Assembly (NCBI GenBank): GCA_014607495.2
Contig: CP053166.1
Span: 11,612,455-11,676,454, forward strand
Source: Carposina sasakii
Taxonomy: Eukaryota; Arthropoda; Insecta; Lepidoptera; Carposinidae
Direction of reading: 5' to 3'
Length of the DNA stretch: 64,000 bases
The position numbers were made by a program, and so were the translations under genes. Positions 56,301 through 64,000 of this stretch are shown piece by piece (the first letter of the stretch is position 1; each line of letters starts with the position of its first letter). The notes beneath the pieces are model-generated. The model worked only from the letters and a program-made list of their open reading frames with translations. It searched no databases and was not told the DNA's origin.

Positions 56301-57778
56301 CATCGGTCGGATGCAGGCCGCATCCGACCGGTCGGAATGGAGGTTGTTGGGGGAGGCCTATGTTCAGCAGTGGACTTCTCATGGCTGGTAATGATGATGA
56401 TTAAACTTAATATTGGTTTTGATAGAAGAACTTCAGCTAAAGTCATTTAGCAGCTCTCCTAGATTTCGTCTTTAGGCGATGACAACCGTTCATAAAGCCC
56501 CAAAACGCCAACTTATGCTTGACAGACCGTAATATAGAAAGTAACATACCTTCTACCACCGGACGACCAGGGAAACGTCAAGGCGACACCGGTTCACAGT
56601 AGAAGTGCCGAAAACTCGTACTAAGCGATTTGCTTCTACATTCATAGTGCGAACGGCCAAGCTGTGGAACTCCCTGCCTGAATCCCTGTTCCCCATGAAC
56701 TATAATATTGCGGTCTTCACGTCGAGAGTGAACCGGTTACTTTTAGGCAAGCGCGCTCTATCTTAGACTGTAACGGTGCTTACCATCAGGCGTGTTGTGG
56801 TCAAGCGTAAGCCTATTTATTATAAAAAACAAAAAAAAATGACAATCGACATATAAATTGCGTATACTTTGACGTCGAATAAATCATTTGAATATCAATA
56901 AGACGTTCACCTTGATTGGAAGGCGCAGGCTTAAAGCGGAGGCCCAAGTTGTCCCCTAAACTAAAATCTATCAAAACCCGCAGGTAATGTGTCCCGAGCA
57001 CTTCAAAGACCCGAAAGTGAGCGACACAGACGTTTGCGGCTGCCCCCTTGTAAGGGACGTATTTACTCCCACCGGGGACTTCTGTAGGGCTCCGAAGAAG
57101 GCCTGTCTCAAACACTACCAATGGGAGAAGCTGCGGCGGGCAGAGATTGACATGGAAAGGGTCCGACAGTGGCTCAAACTTGATGAACTGGTCGAACATG
57201 AGAGGAGCATTCGACTGGCTATGGCTTCTAGGTAAGAATGAAGGCATGAGAATATCATAAATTGTTTACTCAAAGTTTAATCACACTGAACTTTTAATAA
57301 ATGCCATCCTTGTGTGAATTGAACAGTGTGTGAAGTTAGACAACGGTTAAGCATGACATTTGACAGCAAAATGTATTAATATCTGTCAAGTTAGTCGTTG
57401 ATTAGCCTAATCAATGCTTAAAGTTTTTTTTTATAAGTAAGGCCCTAAGTTTCCCGAAATGTGTTAGCTGGCAAGTCTGGACTTGCGGGATCACATAGGA
57501 TATCTCACAGCCACGTTCAGCATAGCATAGAACAACAACTGCTTAAATTCGGAACAAACATTTTTTGTATGCAGATAATGTAGTCGTACACAGAGCAACG
57601 AGCGCCATCGTTCAAAGAAACTATTTCGTACAAAACTCTTCCTGCTCTATGTCTTAATACTGATTTCTTTTACAGGGCGGGTGTTTTAGGCTTGATGTTG
57701 CATTCCACATACAACCACGAGATAATGGAGCGTATATCCAAGGCGAATGAAAACGGAAAAGTTAAAGAGAGTTCCTGA
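50329..57778 (+). CDS. Cfp1: CXXC-type zinc finger protein 1 (Cfp1/CXXC1/SPP1-like), complete, eleven exons
   Basis: Cfp1 is the nuclear SET1/COMPASS subunit that reads H3K4me3 through a PHD finger and unmethylated CpG through a CXXC finger, steering H3K4 trimethylation to promoters. Exons 50329-50355, 50445-50566, 50739-50902, 51313-51360, 52042-52165, 52315-52422, 53360-53537, 54450-54647, 55997-56203, 56984-57231 and 57676-57778 join in frame to 508 codons plus TGA. Residues 36-86 are a C4HC3 PHD finger (Cys38, 40, 52, 55, His60, Cys63, 79, 82). Residues 148-187 are a CXXC finger with all eight Cys and a KYGG loop (Cys148, 151, 154, 160, 163, 166, 182, 187). The CpG-binding-protein C-terminal domain spans about 220-490 (QCYGPQCARAAQYGSKYC, VLPQRIQEW, YCITCGHEIHSRTAGKHMEKC, MCPEHFKDPKVSDTDVCG, FCRAPKK, AGVLGLMLHSTYNHE). 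It is about 150 residues shorter than fly or human because the linkers are compact. Exon 7 has four in-frame tandem acceptors. Confidence 0.96.
51187..51247. repeat. Perfect 29-bp-arm palindrome in Cfp1 intron 3
   Basis: Arms 51187-51215 and 51219-51247 are perfectly complementary (GGTATTCAAATAAACATGG... and its inverse) around TAT. Intron 3 is only 410 bp. Confidence 0.95.
52598..52921. mobile_element. Fold-back MITE in Cfp1 intron 6
   Basis: Arms of about 75 bp: TTTAAAACATCAATAACCTC... AACATTTGTTCTACGAG at the left, CTCGTAGAACAAATGTT ... GAGGTTATTGATGTTTTAAA at the right, with only scattered differences. The interior is non-coding. Confidence 0.85.
52953..53040 (-). repeat. Family C copy in Cfp1 intron 6
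   Basis: CCTGCGCTATGATGCTACAT, TTCGTGATCCTGCAGTTGTG and TTAATACAGCCGTGT follow the inverted consensus. Confidence 0.55.
53349..53360 (+). promoter_or_regulatory. Tandem CAG acceptor of Cfp1 exon 7
   Basis: Four consecutive CAG trinucleotides (AG ends at 53350, 53353, 53356 and 53359) precede GATAAAG. All are in the same phase, so use of an upstream AG would add one to three Ser residues before RIKKKHH without frameshift. Confidence 0.7.
53598..54205. mobile_element. Head-to-head Helitron-like inverted pair in Cfp1 intron 7
   Basis: The left arm starts CTAGTGGACGCCCGCGACTC and reads inward through GGGACCTGTCACAATATATT and CTGCATCGAAATCGGTTCAG; the right arm repeats all of this inverted and ends GTCGCGGGCGTCAATTAGT. 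Arms are about 280-300 bp. The centre (ACATGGAAGATATATGAG) is shared with 46930-47366, so this is one element type and not two chance insertions. Confidence 0.8.
54712..55894. mobile_element. Fold-back element FB1, copy 2, inverted, with nested insertion
   Basis: Begins GTCCTGGCCATATCGTAG and ends CTACGATATGGCCACGAC. Its blocks (TGTCCATAAAATCC, CAAAGCGATTCGCTTCTGGC, AAGATTTTTGTTTAACAAT, CCGCCATCTTCACACATCAA) match copy 1 at 1627-2466 reverse-complemented. It is interrupted at 55111-55595 and lies in Cfp1 intron 8. Confidence 0.85.
55111..55595. mobile_element. Nested TA-flanked element, GGGATGTTTAC ends
   Basis: GGGATGTTTAC and GTAAACATCCC bound 485 bp and are flanked by TA at 55109-55110 and 55596-55597. 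Aligning the FB1 copies shows the host continues on both sides, so this element came later. Confidence 0.8.
56266..56400 (+). pseudogene. RTE LINE polymerase C-terminal fragment, frame intact
   Basis: Reads ARWTEDLANVAGIGRM, ASDRSEWRLLGEAYVQQWTS, HGW then TAA and a (TGA)n tail. This is the intact C-terminal end of the RTE-type polymerase, in Cfp1 intron 9. Confidence 0.85.
56560..56840 (+). pseudogene. jockey/CR1-type LINE polymerase C-terminus and 3' UTR
   Basis: The frame reads RRHRFTVEVPKTRTKRFAST, FIVRTAKLWNSLPESLFPMN, YNIAVFTSRVNRLLLGKRAL then stop at 56764-56766. A 3' UTR with GTGGTCAAGCGTAAGCC and an A-rich tail follows. It is 5'-truncated and lies in Cfp1 intron 9. Confidence 0.85.
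57465..57535 (+). repeat. Family C partial copy in Cfp1 intron 10
   Basis: TGCGGGATCACATAGGATAT and CACAGCCACGTTCAGCATAG match the right half of family C. Confidence 0.5.
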
Positions 57779-57863
57779 CATAGAAATAGAGCCGAAAAAA
57801 GATATAATCCAAGGCTAAAACATGCTGGTGTCCGTTCTAACGTCGAAGGAGTGAATAATCAGA

Positions 57864-57944
57864 AATAAATGATTTAAAATGACTGTTCTGTGTACATAGT
57901 TGTGAAATTATGCAATGTTTTAAACAGATTTTTTTGTAAATAAA
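57864..57944 (+). other. Cfp1 polyadenylation signals
   Basis: Two AATAAA hexamers lie at 57864-57869 and 57939-57944, 86 and 161 bases after the Cfp1 stop. The second is followed by a T-rich stretch, as expected near a cleavage site. Either could be used. Confidence 0.6.
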
Positions 57945-58024
57945 TGTTTTTATATTTAGAGCTATTCTATTATATTCTTCTATTTAGAAGAAAAAACAAT
58001 TACATAATAGTAGGGGCTCCGATA

Positions 58025-58260
58025 GTGTAACAATTTAACGAGTGACAGTGAGTTTCTTAATATTACGCGAACCGTTTTATCCAATAGAAAGCTTTCATTT
58101 ATCGCTTTTGATCATAGAGGAATAAAAGACCTTATTCCTCTATGCTTTTGATAAATAACGTGATGAAGTCTGCGTTATTGTTGGAAATGATTCACAAGTT
58201 TGAATCATTTCCAACTTACTTCAGCTTACTTCGCTGTCGTCCGTAAAATTGTTACATGGT
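58025..58260. mobile_element. Fold-back element GTAACAATTTAACG
   Basis: Left GTGTAACAATTTAACGAGTG and right CCGTAAAATTGTTACATGG are inverted. Inside, CATAGAGGAATAA/TTATTCCTCTATG and GGAAATGATTCA/TGAATCATTTCC are two further perfect hairpins. About 236 bp. Confidence 0.65.
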
Positions 58261-58690
58261 CTATGTCCTATGAAGTCGAAAAGTTTGTGAATTTTGCGTT
58301 GAAATATTTGCCTAGTTGTTGTATACACTAATCGATGACTGAAGAGTCAAGGATAAGGCAAGGCAGTCTTCCCAGTGTAAGTAAGAAAGAACTAGATTAG
58401 GTTAGAAGAAAACACTTTCTTATTTAAGTCTTATATTTTTATGGGCACTACACTCAAAATTATCTCCAACAATATTGGTAGACTAGAAGAAAATGCGATG
58501 TAGCATTAAGTTCGCCTTTGCATTAATTAAGTAATACTAGTGCAATAAAGATTTTTCATATTATAATTCTTACCTCCAGTAGTACATACAAAAGAACGAA
58601 AATAAGTAATATATTCACTATAGCAAATGGGGAGTTTCCTTTTAGTTTTGCGCGTCTTGTTTTATATTAGGTATTATTGACGACTTCGAT

Positions 58691-58757
58691 ATGAGATATT
58701 TGCAGATTTGGGTTTGGGTTGCTATATTTTCCTGTAGTGCGAGCAGGACAGATATAT
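58691..58757 (+). CDS. Candidate signal-peptide exon, very tentative
   Basis: ATG at 58691 opens MRYLQIWVWVAIFSCSAS, a short positively charged start, hydrophobic core and small residues, as in a secretory signal peptide. GTTTAC at 58758 could be a donor, but joining it to the exon at 60803 would create a stop codon, so either another donor or an unseen exon is needed. The full open frame stops at 58789. A TTTATATTA stretch lies about 35 bp upstream. It may be chance. Confidence 0.2.
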
Positions 58758-58989
58758 GTTTACCTCTTGCTTTGCATGAAATAGTCTGATCTCTTGAATT
58801 TATATATCATAAAGATATAAAGTTCATGTACTTATCTACTTAATTATAACTGTTACCTATACATAAACACGCACAAAGTGCATCTCATATTAAATGAAAA
58901 TAAGCAGTAGGTCCGTAGCTAAAGATAGAAATATATACATACTCACTCGTAATATCTACAACTGGTTTTACCAATGTCATGGGTGATGA

Positions 58990-59410
58990 GAAGCTGGTAT
59001 ATCTGATACAGTGCTCTTATATTACCTACGTAGTTATAGAGCAAGAGCCCGTGACTGCTTAAATACAATAATATTTTTTGTAAGAAAAACCGATCTCCCC
59101 TAAAAGCCAAAACTTGGGCTTACTGTAGACCCTAAAGAGTTTCACTATCCCATCTGGCTCCATCGTCAAAGCCTTGTTATTATTCACTTGTACAAATTGT
59201 AGGTTTCGCGAAACCATTACAAATAAACCTACATTCGAAGGGTTCGGTTTGCTAAAAAGTTACAAAATCCGTTTATCGTCAGCTCCATTGTTTTCTATAA
59301 AAGTGAGACCAATTTTCCGTCAACATCTAAAAACAGCTTACTCGTGCCAATAATATTTCACATAAGTTACATTCATTCGAAAAATATAACCCCACATTCT
59401 GGCGCAGTCG
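58990..59410 (+). mobile_element. Possible LTR-retroelement relic with primer-binding-site-like sequence
   Basis: TGGCGCAGTCGGGT at about 59402 resembles the tRNA-Ser primer-binding site used by some insect Ty3/gypsy elements. The preceding 400 bp could be a decayed LTR (AATAAA at about 59221). No second LTR, gag or pol was found, so this is weak. Confidence 0.25.
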
Positions 59411-59700
59411 GGTGAAAAGGGCTTCTATAAATGAATGAGGTCCTTGGTATTCGCGGGCTCTTGGACTAATCGGCAAGTATGCAATAGTGGTCAGTCGCCC
59501 CGAAACCGTGCTCGGTGCGGGAGTGTTTCATCAGATATTGTTCAGCAAAGTGACAATGTTGACGAGGTTGATACTGTGTGCGACTCTTATCACTTTAGGA
59601 AAGACATTTGCAATCCGTATGTACCTATTTGTATATTATTTAATTTAATTTAGCTAATAAAATAGTAGGTATTTTGGTTTTGTTTGTAAGGATATTATTA

Positions 59701-59980
59701 TGTGGACGCCCGCGACTCCGTCCGCGTGGAATGCACCTGTCACAATATATTCCTGAAAACTACATCGAAATCGGTCCAGCCGTTTCTGAGATTAGCGTGC
59801 ACAGACATCGATCCGTTACGATATAATATAACTAGTTTTATGTTAGGATCTATCACACTACGGTCACCAGCCCGCCTGCCCAGCGTGGTGACTATGGGCA
59901 AACACCGCCCTATGGCAGTAGCCTTGTGTCGTCCTGAGGAAGGCCTACGTCCAGCAGTGGACTGCAATAGGCTGATGTGT
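59701..59980 (+). repeat. Helitron-like fragment joined to an RTE (family B) 3' end
   Basis: GTGGACGCCCGCGACTCCGT and CATCGAAATCGGTCCAGCCG (59701-59815) are the inverted Helitron-like end. CCAGCCCGCCTGCCCAGCGT and GTCCAGCAGTGGACTGCAAT (59860-59975) are family B. The two overlap or abut near 59820-59850. Confidence 0.65.
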
Positions 59981-59997
59981 GATGTGGTCATATTTTT

Positions 59998-60252
59998 CAA
60001 TTAAAAAGGGTATGTTACGCGAAAAGATATGTAAATAACCCACTATAGAGAACCTATTTGCAAAATTTGAGACTTAAAATCACATGTTTATTTTTCATGA
60101 TTGTATGAATATTCCTGAGTTATTTTGGAATTCTCCATACTATCTGGAAAAATAAATATGGGATTTAGGAGTCTCAAATTTTGTAGATAAGTTTTATATA
60201 GTAGGCTATCTTCATAGCATTTCGCTTAACATACCCCTTTTGTTACATCCTG
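59998..60252. mobile_element. Fold-back element, AAAGGGTATGTTA ends
   Basis: AAAAAGGGTATGTTACGCGA at the left is inverted as TTCGCTTAACATACCCCTTT at the right, followed by TGTTACATCCTGTATA. TTTGCAAAATTTGAGACT/AGTCTCAAATTTTGTA arms continue inside. Related fragments lie at 35585-35700 and 42923-43050. Confidence 0.75.
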
Positions 60253-60257
60253 TATAA

Positions 60258-60522
60258 TACATACATACATATAATCATGCCTTTATCCCTTACGGGGTAG
60301 GCAGAGCACCAAGGGCCGATAGAACCACATGGTGCCACTTCTGACCAATTTTGAGGGTATAGTTGAGATGTACAAATTCGGTTAATGACAGGTGGTCAGC
60401 CCATCACCTACAAAACACCAAGACCATCTAGTCCCTCTACTGACTTGTACAGTATGCCCGGGAAGAGAAGCAGCTGTAGTTCCTATTATACGTTTTTTTT
60501 TCACTCCCAGAGCAGCATAGAA
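60258..60522 (-). repeat. Family A retroposon, inverted
   Basis: Starts with (CATA)n and TTTATCCCTTACGGGGTAGG, contains GGTGGTCAGCCCATCACC, and ends TCACTCCCAGAGCAGCATAG. Full-length copy on the minus strand. Confidence 0.8.
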
Positions 60523-60802
60523 GGTTATTTCCAATGCTTTTTGCTTAACATTTCAACCCCTTTTGGTACGTATCTATTCTGCCTAGGTATTCAAATCGAA
60601 TATTCTTTATTTGTGGTTCACTCAGATGGGGATCATAGGTAAATTATACGGTGTTTGGTACATGCAAAAGTATCTCTTATGTCCTACACATGGGCATACA
60701 AAATGTTAAATAAAAAAAAAATTGTAATACCTAAAATAATAAATCAAATCAAGTCAATAATAAATGTTACAATGTATTGTTATGATATACTTTTGCTTTC
60801 AG

Positions 60803-60915
60803 AATTATGTCCGGGTGAATGCGTCCCTGTGAGCAGTTGTGATCTAAATGGCTATGATAGTACAGATCCGCATATCAGAGGGATCGTGTTAAATGCAATT
60901 TGCGATGCTGGAAAA
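60803..60915 (+). CDS. Candidate exon of a secreted Cys-rich (clip-like) protein
   Basis: Bounded by TTTTGCTTTCAG and GTAAGC, both strong splice signals, the open frame reads LCPGECVPVSSCDLNG, YDSTDPHIRGIV and NAICDAGK. A CxGxCVPxxxC segment followed by NG is seen in clip-like regions of arthropod serine proteases and their inactive homologs. The exon enters with one base carried from upstream (phase 1) and leaves in phase 0. No partner exon is certain; the next would lie inside or past the mariner-like element or beyond the window. This is a likely real exon of unknown gene. Confidence 0.4.
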
Positions 60916-60965
60916 GTAAGCTGACAGCTGTGTTGTAAAATCACTAATCTTTATCTAGATACATA

Positions 60966-61455
60966 TACAGGAAGGCAAATATTGATATGCTGACTTCAGA
61001 CCATGATTTTGCGGCGAAAACCACTGAAAACTTTCGCAGCAAAATATAAAATAAACTGACTTCTTTAATTGTGCAGTTTGTTTAATTAAATAATTAATAA
61101 TGGAATAAAAATAAAATTATAAACAAAAAATTATTTTCAAAAAAGTTTGCGCCGAAATAAGTTCAAATAACTGATCAACCCTAATGGGGAGTCACAAGTG
61201 ATCTAGATAACAGCAATGCAAACACACAATAACTAATAAGCCCATTTAACTAGTCACAGGATCGGCACCGGCAGATACAATTGGCATGAAAAGGTAACAT
61301 TGCGGATAATCAACTAAAATTGTAAAATAAAATAAAATAAAAAATGCACTTCCTGCGAGTAATAACACTTTCCTATAACTCAAGACTTCGTTCAACTCAA
61401 CAACAATACTTGTTCAGCATTTCCGTATTTGCCTGGCTGTCACACACACCCTGTA
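60966..61455. mobile_element. TIR element, inverted relative of 25040-25513
   Basis: The left side carries GGCAAATATTGATATGCTGA and CAGACCATGATTTTGCGGCG, and the right side ATTTGCCTGGCTGTCACACA with CACCCTGTATA. Comparison with 25040-25513 shows the same element reverse-complemented, with its outer left end lost. Confidence 0.7.
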
Positions 61456-62238
61456 TAAGTAGGGTAGGTTATTCGTAATGGGTAAACAAAGTAAGACAGC
61501 TATAAGTTTATAGGTCCAATTAAATAAACTATAAAATGCTTTGACTTCCTAAATAACTGACGGTACCTACCCACAGCCTAAATCGTTCAACTTATCCGAA
61601 CCTAACGTTAAATAAGTAAAAGGTCTTTCCGAAATTCCCACAGCAACGGTAAAAAGGGAAAGTCCAATGTTTACGCGAACAAAGTTATAGGCAGCCACTA
61701 TTTAATCATATACCTAAGTTCATCATACAGGATGTCCCTAGTGTCAAGCGGAAGTCCAAGGACAGAATACCCTTAACGAATTCATGTATGTTCCGCGACT
61801 TTTTGTAGTTTTCGAGATATGATTTTTTTCATATTTGTTAAATCTTGGCTTATTTAACAACAGAGACATCAATTGTTGAGATACAAGCTTGATTTTTTTT
61901 CTGAAATAGGTACTGCAAAAACAAAAGCAATTGTGAGCCGATATTACTATTAAGCCATTAAAAAAATGTTGAATCCTAAGTTTGTTAAAATGTTTAAATT
62001 AAAGATCTCTTTTGAAACGATTTAACAAAAAACTTATCCCAAAAATGTCTCCAAAATTATTTTTAAAAACTTGCCAATTCGTCAGCTATTTTTATATATT
62101 TGCCATGTTTGATTGGCTTGAAAAAATGTTTGAAACACAGTAAGTCGAAAAAACTTAATTAAAAGATTGGGCCGAATAAAACTAAAAAAATGTTATTATT
62201 GATTGTTTATTATTAAATCACAAAAAGTTTTCGAAATG

Positions 62239-63216
62239 TCACCCTTCCTGCTCGATACCTACATGCCTTAAAATTTTTTCTTTTAGTCGTAAGAACGCTA
62301 CCCTGTTGCTTTTTATTGTTTCTTCTGCTTGTCTTAGTTTTGTTCGTAGTTCCGCTATGTTTCTGATATCCTTGGCGTAAACTAATTCTTTATATACCCC
62401 CAAACGAAGAAATCGATGGGGTTTAAGTCGGGAGACCGTAATGGGCCCCCCACGGCCGATCCACTTGTCTCCAAACCTTTCGGTTAAATGTTGTCTGACA
62501 ATCCTCGCGAAGTGACATGGAGCGCCGTCGTTTTGAAATATCATATTTCTACGCGTTAATAGGTCTACATTTTCTAAAAGACCGTCGAGATCTTGCCGTA
62601 TTCCAAGTAGGACTCGCCATTTAATCGGTCAGGCAGTTGAGGGGCCAATCAGCTGTCCATTTAAGACGCCTGACCACAAGTTCACACTAAATTGTTCTTG
62701 AAAATTGGAACGTGTCATGTGTGGATTTTCAATGCTCCAAGAATGATAATTGTGAATGTTGAAAATTCCACATCGTTTAAAATGAGATTCGTCGGTCCAC
62801 AAAATCGTATTTAAAAAATTTGCGTCTTCAGCTTGACGCCGCAACTGTTTCTTGACAAAACGCCACCCTTCTCGGAAATCTTCGGGCTTAAGCTGCTGAA
62901 CTTTCTTGGGTGAAATCCCTCTTTTTGTAGTATCCGATGTGCTTCTGATTTTGGAATTCCGGTGCGGCGTTCTCTCTAACTGATGGGTCTCTTGCCAAAT
63001 ATCGACCACATCTGGGTCTGCATTTGTGATGGACGCCCGGGTCTTCTACTGGTACCGACCTTCCATGTAACTATTATGGACTCGCAAAATTGTACTCACC
63101 AAGTCTCCTGAGGTTCACCACTGTTTTGCTGCTGTCTGTACAATCTAGCCGCTTCCGAAATTTCCTTTTGCATAGCCATAAAAGTTAAGCGCATAATCTC
63201 TTGACGAGAAAGACAT
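62239..63216 (-). pseudogene. Decayed DDE/D transposase of the Tc1/mariner superfamily
   Basis: The minus strand reads EIMRLTFMAMQKEISEAARL (N-terminal HTH side, about 63195-63100), then SPKKVQQLKPEDF, LWTDESHFKRCGIFNIHNYH (first catalytic Asp), NPHMTRSNFQEQFSVNLWSG, IFQNDGAPCHFARIVRQHL (second Asp) and WIGRGGPIT. The third catalytic motif, SPDLNPIDFFVWG, is present but in another frame after a small deletion near 62445, and two more shifts or stops lie between 62545 and 62630. The copy is inactive. It resembles arthropod elements usually labelled Tc3-like or DUF4817-type. Confidence 0.8.
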
Positions 63217-63219
63217 AGC

Positions 63220-63630
63220 TCACCAATTTATTGCGCTTAGAAATCCCAATTGATGTGCACTCCGAATTAAACTTGAGAAAGCCAAAGTCGTCTAAGAAAG
63301 TTCGTAACACCACACAAAAGCCAATCGATATGCAACAAAGTCCTAAAGAAACAAAGTTCGTCAAATTCACAAAAGCTAGTAAAGAAGTAACGTCGGGCGC
63401 AAATGCAAGCAAATGGTCAACTGACCGGTAGCCGCCGAACACAATGGACCAACGCTAACCCCGCTCCCTCACCTCACGCTTCCCCTTGCCTTCAGGTAGT
63501 AAATTCCGAGAATTGCACTCATAATCACCCTTACAGCTCAACTGCCCCGTGTATTGAGTGACGTCACGCAATAGACCTGTTAACATGGTCTTGTAGACTA
63601 CAAGTTTTTTTTTTTAAAGGCGATGTAGAA
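63220..63630. other. Non-coding 5' part of the mariner-like element
   Basis: Between the transposase relic and the right arm. A short plus-strand open stretch (63231-63431) is Lys-rich but has no recognised family. A TGACGTCA site lies near 63560. Confidence 0.4.
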
Positions 63631-64000
63631 TTTGTATCGAGCAGGAAGGGCGACATTTCGAAAACTTTTTGTGATTTAATAATAAACAATCAATAATAAC
63701 ATTTTTTTAGTTTTATTCGGATTAAGTTTTTTCCTTACTGTGTTTCATTTTTTCAAGTATGAAGTCGTGGAGATGCTCAATCAAATTTACATGGCAAATA
63801 GCTTTAGTTTTTAAAAATAATTTTAGCGTTTTTTTTTAAACGTTTCAAAAGAGATCTTTAATTTAAACATTTTAACAAACTTAGGATTCAACATTTTTTT
63901 AATGGCTTAATAGTAGCATATCGGCTATTGCTTTTGTTTTTGCAAGTGCTACTGTTCACCTATTTCAGAAAAAAAATCCTTGTATCTATTGATGTCTCTG

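Larger units (their letters stand above)
61728..64000 (-). mobile_element. Tc1/mariner-superfamily element with very long terminal inverted repeats, truncated by window end
   Basis: The inner parts of the arms match almost base for base: 62172-62258 (CCGAATAAAACTAAAAAAAT to CCTGCTCGATAC) and its inverse 63634-63720. The match continues outward to 61861 and 64000, where CAGAGACATCAAT meets its inverse at the window edge. The left arm seems to start at CAGGATGTCCC after TA at 61726, giving arms of about 530 bp. The last 130 bp or so of the right arm is outside. Confidence 0.8.

Noticed and set aside
63185..63442. Hydrophobic minus-strand ORF in the mariner-like element
   Set aside because: It is out of frame with the transposase relic and has no resemblance to known element proteins.
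1..64000. Prokaryotic features such as operons, ribosome binding sites and CRISPR arrays
   Set aside because: The window is eukaryotic nuclear DNA with spliced genes; the tandem repeats seen are minisatellites and MITE arms.

Overview
The window is AT-rich animal nuclear DNA, almost certainly from a moth or butterfly (Lepidoptera). Three multi-exon genes carry canonical GT-AG introns and encode proteins closer to insect than to vertebrate orthologs. The rest is filled with repeats typical of lepidopteran genomes: 3' ends of RTE-type LINEs, a tRNA-derived SINE, Helitron-like fragments ending in CTAGT, and many small palindromic elements with TA, TAA, TTAA or 8-bp target duplications. I see no bacterial gene, rRNA, genuine tRNA or CRISPR array. 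No gene was matched by a search; all calls rest on reading the translations.

Layout. (1) 1-6283: repeats, an 840-bp fold-back element and a weak UNC119-like relic. (2) 6284-41186, plus strand: Pellino, an E3 ubiquitin ligase of Toll/IMD immune signalling. Seven coding exons are visible and only the N-terminal exon (about 30 residues) is missing. Its first visible intron is 27.4 kb and holds most of the repeats. (3) 41187-45910: Pellino 3' flank with several MITEs. (4) 45911-49073, minus strand: complete six-exon WDR92 (Monad, DNAAF10), an axonemal dynein assembly factor. (5) 49074-50328: divergent promoter region invaded by a LINE relic. (6) 50329-57778, plus strand: complete eleven-exon Cfp1 (CXXC finger protein 1), the CpG/H3K4me-reading subunit of the SET1/COMPASS histone methyltransferase. 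(7) 57779-61700: repeats plus two candidate exons of a possible secreted Cys-rich protein. (8) 61728-64000: a decayed Tc1/mariner-superfamily element with unusually long terminal inverted repeats, cut by the window end.

The three genes do not form a pathway. Pellino and WDR92 converge; WDR92 and Cfp1 diverge from a shared upstream region. The most unusual feature is the density of inverted repeats inside introns. Examples are a perfect 45-bp palindrome in Pellino intron 5, a 29-bp perfect palindrome in Cfp1 intron 3, and head-to-head arms of about 280-300 bp in Cfp1 intron 7. Pellino intron 5 is made almost wholly of repeats, and a minisatellite runs directly into its 3' splice site.
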